DNA of 64,000 bases from Geomonas edaphica (GCF_004917075.1 NZ_SSYB01000006.1:158574-222573), one strand, 5' to 3'. Counted from the first letter of the stretch, positions 49,092 through 56,017 are shown. Numbers and translations: made by a program. Notes: generated from the sequence alone by a model not told the origin.

Positions 49092-49766
49092 ATGGAAGGG
49101 AAAAGCAGGGTCATCATAGTTGACGACCACCCGCTGTTTCGGGAAGGGGTGAAGGGGCTTGTGGAGCGCACCTCCGAGTACAACTGCATCGGGGAAGCGG
49201 GAAGCGGCGCCGAGGCGCTGGCGCTGGCCAGGGAGCTGAAACCCGAGCTTATGACCATGGATATCTCGCTTCCTGATATAAGCGGGATCGAGGCGGTGCG
49301 CCAGATCATGCGCGAGGTTCCATCGGTGAAGATCCTCATGCTTAGCATGCATCCCAAGTTCGAATACGTCGCCGAGGCCCTAAGGGCCGGGGCGCGCGGC
49401 TACGTGATGAAAGAGGCGACCAGCACGCGACTCGTGGCCGCCATGGACGCGCTGCGGCGCGGTGAGTACTTCCTGGACGGCCAGGTCTCGCAGGACATCG
49501 TGGCGAACCTGGGCAATCCCGGTCAGGGTGACGCCACGGTATGCGATGAACGGTACGCGCTTTTATCCCCCAGGGAACAGCAGGTGATGCGTCTGGTCGC
49601 TGAAGGTGGGGTGATACGACAGATAGCGGCGGATTTGGGGCTCAGCGTGAAGACGGTGGAGAATCACCTCACTAACCTCATGAAGAAACTCGATGTGCAC
49701 AGCCGAATGGAGCTTGTGCGCTATGCAGCGCGTCTTGGGGTTATTGATCTTGAGCAGTGGAAATAG
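49092..49766 (+). CDS. NarL/LuxR-family response regulator
   Basis: A 224-residue regulator: receiver with D57 in MTMDISLPDISG and C-terminal LuxR-type HTH (LSPREQQVMRLVAEGGVIRQ, then LGLSVKTVENHLTNLMKKL). Start at ATG 49092 behind GAGGAGG. It is the partner of the upstream cysteine-cluster PAS kinase. Located between the dockerin-like and tetraheme cytochrome operons, it may regulate local electron-transfer genes, but it lacks the AAA+ domain needed to activate sigma54 promoters, so a separate enhancer-binding protein must exist. Confidence 0.95.
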   Translation: MEGKSRVIIVDDHPLFREGVKGLVERTSEYNCIGEAGSGAEALALARELKPELMTMDISLPDISGIEAVRQIMREVPSVKILMLSMHPKFEYVAEALRAGARGYVMKEATSTRLVAAMDALRRGEYFLDGQVSQDIVANLGNPGQGDATVCDERYALLSPREQQVMRLVAEGGVIRQIAADLGLSVKTVENHLTNLMKKLDVHSRMELVRYAARLGVIDLEQWK

Positions 49767-49784
49767 GTAGGGAATTTTGAGGGG

Positions 49785-49816
49785 CCTGCCGGCAGTGCAT
49801 GGTTGCTGCCGGCAGG
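49785..49816. terminator. Hairpin between convergent regulator and NHL-propeller genes
   Basis: Perfect 11-bp stem CCTGCCGGCAG / CTGCCGGCAGG with a 10-base loop; no good T-run, so termination strength is doubtful. Confidence 0.5.
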
Positions 49817-49829
49817 ACCATAGCAGTTG

Positions 49830-51044
49830 TTAAAGCTTTGCAGTGGCGTCTTTCTTGCTCTGCTGTTCTTGCATTTCCTGCTGTTTCTTGCGTTCCTTGA
49901 GGAGCTCCTGGGTTCTATGCTCCCTTTCCTCAGAAGCTTTTCTGTATGCCGCCTCGTAGTCGACTCCCCTTAGTTTACCAAGTCCGTATACCCCGATCTT
50001 GTTTTCACCGAACTGATTCGCAACGAAAATAATCTCGCTCAGCTCGAAGTCCTTGTCAGCGAACTTCTGGAAGTAGTCCAGGTTCTTCGTGCTGATAGTG
50101 ATGTCGCTCGGGAGGTTCATCCCACCAACAGGAATTTTTGCGGAGCCGAAGTAGCCTAGGAGTTTTCCCTGCTCGGTAAAAATCTGGACGTTCTGAAATC
50201 CGGAGTCCACAACGTAGACGTAGCCGTTGGAGTCGGTGGTGATTCCTTTGGGCCTGGTGAACTGCCCCATGCCGTCGCCGAACTTGCCGAACGAGCCGAG
50301 GAAATGGCCGTCGCGGTCGTATGAAATAACCGCCCCAGTCCCGGCGTTGGTCACCCACAGCACACCCTTGTCATCCAGGTTCATTCGCGTGGGAAGGCTC
50401 AATGACTGTGTTGGCTCGTCCAGTTTGCCGATTTCACGGATTTGCGCTCCTGACATCGGGTCAAGCACGTGGATCACAGACTTTCTCGTGTCGAGCACGT
50501 ACAGATTTTCATTGTCAACGGCGATGTCCGTAGGCGAGAAGTTCAGGTCCCCACCCACCGATTTCAAGTATTCGCCGTTGTTGTCGTAGATCAGCACCTC
50601 TTTGCGCTCAATGTCAGTCACGAAAACGAAGCCGGCATGGTCAACGGCGACCGCTATCGGTTTTTTGAGCTGGCCTAAGCCGTCGTTCCCCTTAAGCTGC
50701 TCCATCTTCTTGTTGGCGAGATCCACCACGAAGAGTTGTCCCGCTATGTCGGTCACGTACAACTTGCCGTCCCTGCTCGTGATGCCGCTTGGTTTGATGA
50801 TCCTGCTAACCTTCTGTTCTTCCTCTTTCCCTACCGAGATGAGAGAAACAGAATCCCCGGAGGTCCCTAGTACGTCCGCTGAATTGCTGAAGCTGGTCAG
50901 GTACTGAAGTCTGGGGAGGTTAGGGGAGGGCGGGAAGAATACAGGGGCGTGACTTTGTCGGGATGAGCCGGCACAGCCGGCGGCAAGGGTGAGAAGTGAG
51001 GCTGCGAGGAGCGCTGCTGCGGAACGAAAAAGACGACGATGCAT
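49830..51044 (-). CDS. NHL-repeat beta-propeller lipoprotein
   Basis: A 404-residue lipoprotein: signal MHRRLFRSAAALLAASLLTL with lipobox AAGC. The mature part is a chain of six or so NHL-type blades (PSGITSRDGKLYVTDIAGQL; KPIAVAVDHAGFVFVTDIER; FSPTDIAVDNENLYVLDTRK; RPKGITTDSNGYVYVVDSG), i.e. a six-bladed propeller, followed by a highly charged coiled-coil tail rich in K, E, R and Q. It is directly downstream of the tetraheme cytochrome gene on the same strand. Propeller lipoproteins recur beside filament-forming cytochromes in Geobacter and may act in assembly or anchoring; that role is inferred from context. Confidence 0.9.
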   Translation of the reverse strand: MHRRLFRSAAALLAASLLTLAAGCAGSSRQSHAPVFFPPSPNLPRLQYLTSFSNSADVLGTSGDSVSLISVGKEEEQKVSRIIKPSGITSRDGKLYVTDIAGQLFVVDLANKKMEQLKGNDGLGQLKKPIAVAVDHAGFVFVTDIERKEVLIYDNNGEYLKSVGGDLNFSPTDIAVDNENLYVLDTRKSVIHVLDPMSGAQIREIGKLDEPTQSLSLPTRMNLDDKGVLWVTNAGTGAVISYDRDGHFLGSFGKFGDGMGQFTRPKGITTDSNGYVYVVDSGFQNVQIFTEQGKLLGYFGSAKIPVGGMNLPSDITISTKNLDYFQKFADKDFELSEIIFVANQFGENKIGVYGLGKLRGVDYEAAYRKASEEREHRTQELLKERKKQQEMQEQQSKKDATAKL

Positions 51045-51095
51045 GTCTTGTTACTCCTGTTTCTTTGTTGCTGTTGCCCGTTTCTCTTTTTTTTG

Positions 51096-51122
51096 CCGTC
51101 CCGGGGAGTATCCCCGGGACGG
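51096..51122. other. Strong hairpin between tetraheme cytochrome and propeller genes
   Basis: Perfect 12-bp stem CCGTCCCGGGGA / TCCCCGGGACGG with a GTA loop in the operon spacer. On the minus (transcribed) strand it is followed by an A-run, not a T-run, so it is not an ordinary terminator. It may protect the 3' end of the cytochrome message or lower downstream expression. Confidence 0.6.
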
Positions 51123-51134
51123 CGGCTTTGCTTG

Positions 51135-51851
51135 TTACTTGTCGTGGCACATAACGCAGAACTGCGAGTTCAACTGCTTCTCGTAGAGGAACGCGGTGTC
51201 GACGTTGTCCTTGTTGTGGACGTCGTGGCAGGAAGCGCAGGTCATGAGGCTGTGCCCTTTGCCGTCGTTGAAGCCGAGGGTGGTGATGGCTTTGCCATCG
51301 AGGTCGGCCTTGGTGGAACCGTTGTTCGGGGCCTTAAGGAGGGCCCTGATCCCCTTGTCGAGCCCGTTGATGCCGGTGAGGTCGAACCCGATCGGGTGGT
51401 CGTTGGAGAGGTCGTTGAACTTGCCGACGGCGATCTCGCCGAAGTTGTCGCCCACGATCCTACCGGTGAGGGTGGAGCCGGTGTTGCCGTAGTGCTGGTC
51501 CACGGCGATGACGCCATCATGGCAGCTCATGCAGAGGCGGCTCGGGCCTGCGAGCGGATCGCCGGTGATGTTGCTGTTGAAGGTCACGGAGTCATAGGGG
51601 GTGAAGTTTTTGTCAACGTTCACCTTGTGGGACCAAAGCGGGTTGTAGTCGAGCTCGGTTGCCTCGACCTTGTGGTGCGGAGTGTGGCAGAATGCGCACA
51701 CGCGGCCCTGGGAATCCTTCTGTGCCCCCGAGAGCTGGTTCATGTCGTGCTTGGAGCCGACGACACCGCCGCCGTCGGCAGTGTAGCCGTAGGCGAGAGA
51801 GGCACCGATGGTGAGACCGGCGATGGCGGTCAGGATGGTGATCTTCTTCAT
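51135..51851 (-). CDS. Secreted tetraheme c-type cytochrome, OmcE-like candidate
   Basis: A 238-residue exported cytochrome; start at ATG 51851 (GGAGGA upstream), signal peptide ending near SLAYG. Four CxxCH motifs: CAFCH (in RVCAFCHTPHHK), CMSCH (in SRLCMSCHDGVIAVDQHYG), CASCH (TCASCHDVHN) and CVMCH at the very C-terminus. Extra histidines (KHDMN, SHKV, DQHYG, NDHP) provide second axial ligands, consistent with bis-His hemes. Size, heme number, spacing and C-terminal heme resemble OmcE-type cytochromes that polymerise into extracellular filaments, but polymerisation cannot be shown from sequence here. Its operon with an NHL propeller and a strong sigma54 promoter supports the comparison. Confidence 0.9.
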   Translation of the reverse strand: MKKITILTAIAGLTIGASLAYGYTADGGGVVGSKHDMNQLSGAQKDSQGRVCAFCHTPHHKVEATELDYNPLWSHKVNVDKNFTPYDSVTFNSNITGDPLAGPSRLCMSCHDGVIAVDQHYGNTGSTLTGRIVGDNFGEIAVGKFNDLSNDHPIGFDLTGINGLDKGIRALLKAPNNGSTKADLDGKAITTLGFNDGKGHSLMTCASCHDVHNKDNVDTAFLYEKQLNSQFCVMCHDK

Positions 51852-51983
51852 AGAGAGTTTTCCTCCGTCTTTTTCATTGAATGTAGAAAAGTTTTCAGCT
51901 TGCCTACGCAATGCTGCGGCTCTCTTCCGCTGCACCTGCCGACGTGCCTCCCCCCCAGGAGACGCGCCGGTTGCCGAACAGGA

Positions 51984-51999
51984 TGCAATGTTGGTGCCC
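51984..51999 (-). promoter_or_regulatory. Sigma54 promoter of the tetraheme cytochrome operon
   Basis: Minus-strand GGGCACCAACATTGCA: one mismatch to TGGCAC-N5-TTGCA. It leaves a leader of ~120 bases before ATG 51851. Confidence 0.78.
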
Positions 52000-52083
52000 G
52001 CCTCATGCTATTTTTGCAAGAGCTGGTAACCACTGTGGTTTTACCTCCGCATGACGGTAGCCCCCAGGAAAGCCGGGGCGGTT

Positions 52084-52100
52084 GGGGGGGATTTGCCCCC
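52084..52100. promoter_or_regulatory. G-rich/C-rich palindrome between divergent sigma54 promoters, site 1
   Basis: GGGGGGGATTTGCCCCC, about 85 bases upstream of the cytochrome -24 box and ~120 upstream of the Sel1-gene promoter. A half-site GGGTGAAAT follows at 52118. Confidence 0.45.
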
Positions 52101-52191
52101 ATCACCCCCGGCGTTATGGGTGAAATGTCTCACAAGGATCGATGCACCGCGCTTCCCCTAGAATTCGTTTGCCCGACTACGGCGTGGAAAT

Positions 52192-52205
52192 GGGGGACTT
52201 CCCCC
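52192..52205. promoter_or_regulatory. G-rich/C-rich palindrome, site 2
   Basis: GGGGGACTTCCCCC, just upstream of the promoter at 52219. The 51852-52272 spacer contains no gene. Confidence 0.4.
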
Positions 52206-52218
52206 AAAGCAACCCGGG

Positions 52219-52234
52219 TGGCAAGGTCCTTGCT
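52219..52234 (+). promoter_or_regulatory. Sigma54 promoter of the Sel1-repeat gene
   Basis: TGGCAAGGTCCTTGCT: one mismatch to TGGCAC-N5-TTGCW, ~40 bases before the start codon. Confidence 0.72.
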
Positions 52235-52272
52235 GTCATAGGAGGCACTATTAAGAATGCTCGGGAGGTGAC

Positions 52273-52758
52273 ATGAAATTTAGAACACTGGCGGCGGCAG
52301 CGCTTCTGGCGGCCTTGGCCGCAGCGCCTGCGTGTGGGTACGATGGCGTCGACATACCGCAGGTGAAAAAGCAGGCTGAAGCCGGTAGCGCGGAGGCCCA
52401 GTCCCGTCTTGGTGTGCTCTACGCTACTGGGGTGGGGATTCCGAGGGATATGAAGGAGGCGGTACGCTGGTATAAGAAAGCGGCGGATCAGGGTTTCGTC
52501 CTAGGGCAGTACAACCTCGCCCTGCTGTACCTGCGGGGGGAGGGGCTTGCGGAAGATCCGGTCAAGGGGCGCGAGCTCCTTTTGAAGGCGGCCGAGCAGT
52601 GGCTTCCCGCTGCCCAGTATGATCTCGGCGTTGCGTATCTCTACGGCGTAGGTGGCGAGAAAAATCGGGAAGAGGCGGAGAAATGGCTGCGCCGCGCTTC
52701 GACCCAGGGGTACCGTGCGGCGAAAAAGAAGCTCGAGGAGCTTGCCGACGCGCGCTAG
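52273..52758 (+). CDS. Secreted Sel1-repeat (TPR-like) protein
   Basis: A 161-residue exported protein: signal peptide to about residue 22, then three Sel1-like repeats of ~36 residues (AEAQSRLGVLYATGVGIPRD; LGQYNLALLYLRGEGLAEDP; PAAQYDLGVAYLYGVGGEKN) and a final partial helix pair. Sel1 repeats form alpha-alpha solenoids for protein-protein contact. Start at ATG 52273 behind GGAGGTGAC. It is divergent from the tetraheme cytochrome and has its own sigma54-type promoter, which suggests a role as a periplasmic adaptor for the cytochrome system. Confidence 0.92.
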   Translation: MKFRTLAAAALLAALAAAPACGYDGVDIPQVKKQAEAGSAEAQSRLGVLYATGVGIPRDMKEAVRWYKKAADQGFVLGQYNLALLYLRGEGLAEDPVKGRELLLKAAEQWLPAAQYDLGVAYLYGVGGEKNREEAEKWLRRASTQGYRAAKKKLEELADAR

Positions 52759-52807
52759 TGGGAGAGATTTAACTTGCCTGCCTTTGTAAATGCCGCTAAG
52801 TAAAATG

Positions 52808-52832
52808 GGGGAACGGCTTGGAGCCGTTCCCC
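52808..52832 (+). terminator. Intrinsic terminator of the Sel1-repeat gene
   Basis: Perfect 11-bp stem GGGGAACGGCT / AGCCGTTCCCC with a TGG loop, followed by the short T-rich TCTTT. Confidence 0.75.
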
Positions 52833-52882
52833 TCTTTGCGAAGGCCGCCTCCAACTCCTGCCTTTACGAAGACCCTTTCCAA

Positions 52883-52918
52883 CTCCCCCCTTTGCGAAGG
52901 GGGGCAGGGGGGATTTAG
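52883..52918 (+). repeat. Dispersed GC-rich palindromic repeat, copy 8
   Basis: actccccccTTTGCGAAgggggg then caggggggattta. A degenerate fragment (CTCTTTGCGAAGG) lies just before it at 52832-52846. Confidence 0.8.
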
Positions 52919-53018
52919 CCAGGCCGTGCCAGTACTTAATCGGCGGCGATGGGGAGGGCGAATGGTCATTCGCACCTGCAGTTACAGCAGCCTTAACTCC
53001 AGCCACAAGGGTGTGCAT

Positions 53019-54179
53019 ATGAAGACGCGACAGTTCAAAAAGATCCAGTTGGCGACTCCCAAGGTGGAAAGTGCCTGCACCCCTTCCCAGGATCCCGACG
53101 CTCCCCCTTGCTGAGGGCCGCGTACCTCCGCCGGTGGTGGAGAGATCACGGAAAAGGTGCCTGGGTTCGTGTGCTGGCTCGAGACCGAAGGAGGGCGTGT
53201 ACCTAAGGTCACCTCTCGCCTCACCCCGGCCGACCATCTGGGCGCCTGCAAGGCCCGCTGGGGCATCAACAGGATGCACTTCCTCGTTCCCCCCGGCCTA
53301 TACGCGGTGGGCGAGCCCGACGCACAGGCGCCGGTAGTGGTAACCGCGAACTACAAGATGACCTACGACATCGTCCGGCGTACGCTTTCCGGGCGCAGCG
53401 TCTGGATCCTCGTGCTGGAGACCTACGGGATCAACGTTTGGTGCGCGGCCGGTAAGGGGACCTTTGGTACCGGCGAACTGGTGCGGCGCGTCGAGGCGAC
53501 CAGGCTGCGCGAAGTGGTCGGGCACCGGCGCCTCATCCTTCCCATCATGGGGGCGGCCGGCGTCTCGGCGCATCGGGTGAAAAAACAGAGCGGTTTCGAG
53601 GTGGCCTACGCCTGCGCCTACGCCGCCGACCTCCCCGAGTACCTCGACAACGGCCAGCTCACCACGCCTCGCATGCGCGAGCTCTCCTTCAACTGGTACG
53701 ACCGACTGGTCCTGATCCCGGTGGAACTGGTTCTCGTGGTGAAGCCTATCGCACCGGTTGCGGCCCTCGTCTTCCTCGCAGGCTGGCTCCTCTTCGGGAG
53801 TGCCGCCGCAACCGCCGCGACCCTTGCCTTCCTGGGGGCGGTCTTCACCGGGGTGGCAGTCGGACCCGCGCTCCTTCCCCTGCTTCCCTCGCGCAGCTTC
53901 GCCGTCAAGGGGGCCTTTGCCGGGCTCGTCTACTGCGCCCTGCTCTTCCTCTTTTTCGGTGGGAGCGGGTGGAAAGTGACGACGGCGTTGGCCGCTTTCC
54001 TCGCCCTGCCTGCAGTCTCCTCCTTCTACACTTTGAACTTCACCGGCTGCACCACCTACACCTCGAAATCCGGGGTGAAAAAGGAGATGCGCCTGGGGCT
54101 TCCGGTCATGGCGGGGGCGCTTTGCGCCGCGTTTTTCGTTCTTCTCGCCGGCCTGGTGCTCACCTGGGGGATGTCATGA
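53019..54179 (+). CDS. hgcA: Mercury-methylation corrinoid protein HgcA, probable selenoprotein (Cys31-UGA32)
   Basis: The corrinoid membrane protein that, with HgcB, methylates Hg(II). The cap-helix signature GINVWCAAGKGTFGTGE carries the cobalt-ligand Cys (C142), preceded by PVVVTANYKMTYD; five or so membrane helices follow from about residue 230. The frame is open from ATG 53019, interrupted only by TGA 53112-53114 directly after a Cys codon (DAPPC-U-GPRTSAGGG), with a SECIS-like hairpin downstream. I annotate read-through, giving 386 residues. The alternative is a GTG start at 53157 with a poor ribosome site, giving 340 residues and a separate 31-codon upstream ORF. The HgcA identity is certain from the cap helix; the N-terminal Sec is inference. 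Stop overlaps hgcB. Confidence 0.9.
53112..53142 (+). promoter_or_regulatory. UGA codon plus SECIS-like hairpin in hgcA
   Basis: UGA, 11 bases, then CUCCGCC-GGU-GGUGGAG: a 7-bp stem with one G-U pair and a GGU loop starting 19 bases after UGA. The geometry matches the two cytochrome elements in this window (10-base spacer, 6-bp stem, AG[U/G]U loop). Confidence 0.65.
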
Positions 54180-54469
54180 AAGGATTCAGGTACCTGGCAT
54201 CGGTGGTGACGCTCGAACTGAACGCTTCGCTTTGCGTCGGCTGCGGCAGGTGCGTCGAGGTTTGCCCGCACCAGGTGTTCCGCATCGAGGATAAAAAGGC
54301 GGCCCTTGCCGACCGAGACGCCTGCATGGAGTGCGGCGCCTGCGCCCTCAATTGCCCCACCTCCGCCATCAAGGTGGACGCAGGGGTTGGGTGCGCGAGC
54401 GGCCTCATCAACGAGTGGCTAAGGGTGAAGAAGCTCCCCGGCTTGAAAGGGTCGGGTTGCTGCGAGTAG
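54176..54469 (+). CDS. hgcB: Mercury-methylation ferredoxin HgcB
   Basis: A 97-residue ferredoxin whose ATG overlaps the hgcA stop (ATGA). Two [4Fe-4S] motifs are present: CVGCGRCVEVCP and CMECGACALNCP. A lone Cys (GVGCASG) and the C-terminal pair GSGCCE are the extra cysteines typical of HgcB, thought to bind Hg(II) and pass it to HgcA. HgcB reduces the HgcA corrinoid to Co(I). Gene order, overlap and the C-terminal Cys pair make the assignment secure. Confidence 0.97.
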   Translation: MKGFRYLASVVTLELNASLCVGCGRCVEVCPHQVFRIEDKKAALADRDACMECGACALNCPTSAIKVDAGVGCASGLINEWLRVKKLPGLKGSGCCE

Positions 54470-54553
54470 CGGCGCCCCAGGCTCCGGCTTGACTATCCAA
54501 TCCGGTCTGTTAAAAACTCCCAATGCGCGAAGGGGGCCGAAAGGAGACAGACT

Positions 54554-54850
54554 ATGGAAAAGCAGATGGTCAAGATCACTTCCTGCAACGTTACGCAATG
54601 CGCCTACAACAAACACAATTCCTGCCACACGCTCGCCATCACCGTCGGCGGTCCCAGTGACGCCTGCCCCGAGTGCGATACCTTCATGCAGGGAAGCCAG
54701 AAGGGGGGCATCATGGATGTCCAGGGGGGCATCGGGGCCTGCAAGGTGGAAAACTGCAGCTACAACCAGTCCCTCGAATGCACCGCCTCCGCCGTTGATG
54801 TCGGCATGCACGAATCGCATCCCGACTGCTTTACCTACAAACCGAAGTAA
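54554..54850 (+). CDS. DUF1540 cysteine-rich protein
   Basis: A 98-residue protein with two DUF1540 repeats: ITSCNVTQCAYNKHNSCHTL with CPECDTF, and GACKVENCSYNQSLECTAS with DCFTY. Each has a C-x4-C-x2-N...C...A pattern that probably binds a metal (zinc or iron). Ribosome binding site AAAGGAG. It directly follows hgcB (84 bases) and may be cotranscribed. Function unknown; the family is common in clostridia and delta-proteobacteria. Confidence 0.9.
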   Translation: MEKQMVKITSCNVTQCAYNKHNSCHTLAITVGGPSDACPECDTFMQGSQKGGIMDVQGGIGACKVENCSYNQSLECTASAVDVGMHESHPDCFTYKPK

Positions 54851-54988
54851 CCACCGTCGCGGCGCTTCCCCCGTCAACCGGCCCCCTTCCGCATACCCAT
54901 TGCCGCACGCGCCGCGGTCGTTAGACTTTTCCCCGCCATCGTGTATCTTTTACCCGTTTTGATAACCGGCAAGGGGAGGGGAGAGACC

Positions 54989-55177
54989 ATGGGGAGCGAG
55001 CCGTACGTGGACCAGGAGATATGTATAGGATGCGGGCTTTGCGTCAGCATCGCGCCGGAGGTGTTCCGGCTTAACGAAAGCGGGGTCTCCGAGGTCTACG
55101 CCAATGACCCGGGGGAACGCGAGAAGGTACAGCAGGCGATAGACAGCTGCCCGGTCAACTGCATCAGCTGGCGCTAG
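54989..55177 (+). CDS. Small [4Fe-4S] ferredoxin
   Basis: A 62-residue ferredoxin with one cluster: C-I-G-C-G-L-C near the N-terminus and C-P in DSCPVNCISW near the C-terminus, the monocluster pattern of Desulfovibrio-type ferredoxins. Start at ATG 54989 behind GGGGAGGGGAGAG. It could supply electrons to HgcB or neighbouring enzymes; the link is positional only. Confidence 0.93.
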   Translation: MGSEPYVDQEICIGCGLCVSIAPEVFRLNESGVSEVYANDPGEREKVQQAIDSCPVNCISWR

Positions 55178-55198
55178 GCACCGGGAGGGGAGGGGGCG

Positions 55199-55465
55199 AT
55201 GACGAACGAACTGCGGGACGAGAGGTTGAGGGAGCTGGCCGAGAGCAACTACGTGATGCTGAAGCAGACCTACTGCTCGATGCGGCAGCTCAAGGATCTG
55301 GTGGACCGCCTCCACGAGCGGTACCTCGAGCAGGGGACCACCCTCGAGATGGATACGGTCTCAGCGCTCAAGCTGACCGCCGACGGCGCTTTCGAGGAAC
55401 TGGAGCGCTACCTGCGCCCGGAATGCGATCCCGACAGCGCCGACGACACGGCCCGGGCCGAATGA
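55199..55465 (+). CDS. Small conserved-type helical protein, function unknown
   Basis: An 88-residue, charged, mostly helical protein (ELRDERLRELAESNYVMLKQ; LVDRLHERYLEQG) with two cysteines and an acidic C-terminus. No signal peptide or membrane segment. It follows the ferredoxin after 21 bases with a GGGAGGGGAGGGGG ribosome site and is cotranscribed with it. I do not recognise it. Confidence 0.7.
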   Translation: MTNELRDERLRELAESNYVMLKQTYCSMRQLKDLVDRLHERYLEQGTTLEMDTVSALKLTADGAFEELERYLRPECDPDSADDTARAE

Positions 55466-55487
55466 GCAAGGCGCCCGCCTGCATGGA

Positions 55488-55514
55488 AAAAGCCCGCCGT
55501 TACGGCGGGCTTTT
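55488..55514. terminator. Bidirectional terminator
   Basis: Perfect 12-bp stem AAAAGCCCGCCG / CGGCGGGCTTTT with a TTA loop, serving the ferredoxin operon (plus) and the rubrerythrin-like gene (minus). Confidence 0.93.
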
Positions 55515-55537
55515 CCTTGTCCTGAACCTTTCTTTCG

Positions 55538-56017
55538 CTACAGCTCCCTTAGGTTGCTGAACTCGCCCCATTCCAGGTAGGTCCTGGGCGTCTCCACGAA
55601 GGAGTAGATGTTCTCTATCTTCTCCAGGTGCCGGCGCTCTTCCGCCGCCAGTATCTTCAGGCTCCTGCGGGTCCTCCGGTCGGGGGCCGCGGCCGCCAGT
55701 TCCTCGTAAAAGCGGATGTCCCGCTCTTCGTTCTCGACCGCGAACCGGTACAGGTGCGGATCCCGCTCGCACTCATCCAGCAGTTCACGCTGGCTGAGAA
55801 GCGGCCTGAAGCTGCAGGCTCCATGGTTGAGCCCCGTCACCGCTCCCCCTTCCATCCGTTGTTTCAGCCTCAACAGTCTGCTTTTGTGTTCCTCTTCCGA
55901 GGCGGCCAGCATGGAGAAGAGCATCTTCATCTCAGGCTCCATGGCCTCCTCCTTCAGTCCCTCGTAATAAACCCTCGTCTCTTCCTCTATCTTGATCGCG
56001 CAATCGAATACGTTCAT
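55538..56017 (-). CDS. Rubrerythrin-like ferritin-family diiron protein
   Basis: A 159-residue protein with paired helices carrying glutamates and E-x-x-H motifs: IKIEEETRVYYEGL, SEEEHKSRLL, ENEERDIRFYEEL and EERRHLEKI, the four-helix diiron pattern of rubrerythrin relatives. No rubredoxin domain, so it is an erythrin-type variant. Start at ATG 56017 behind AAGGAGG. Likely role in peroxide removal or iron handling in an anaerobe. Confidence 0.85.
   Translation of the reverse strand: MNVFDCAIKIEEETRVYYEGLKEEAMEPEMKMLFSMLAASEEEHKSRLLRLKQRMEGGAVTGLNHGACSFRPLLSQRELLDECERDPHLYRFAVENEERDIRFYEELAAAAPDRRTRRSLKILAAEERRHLEKIENIYSFVETPRTYLEWGEFSNLREL

Noticed and set aside
51096..51122. Intrinsic terminator between the tetraheme cytochrome and propeller genes
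   Set aside because: The stem is perfect, but the transcribed strand continues with an A-run instead of a T-run.
38676..52272. GEMM-type cyclic dinucleotide riboswitches in the leaders of the cytochrome genes
   Set aside because: Such riboswitches are known upstream of Geobacter cytochromes, but I could not find the conserved GGGCAAACC and GACGCAAAGCC blocks in any leader here.
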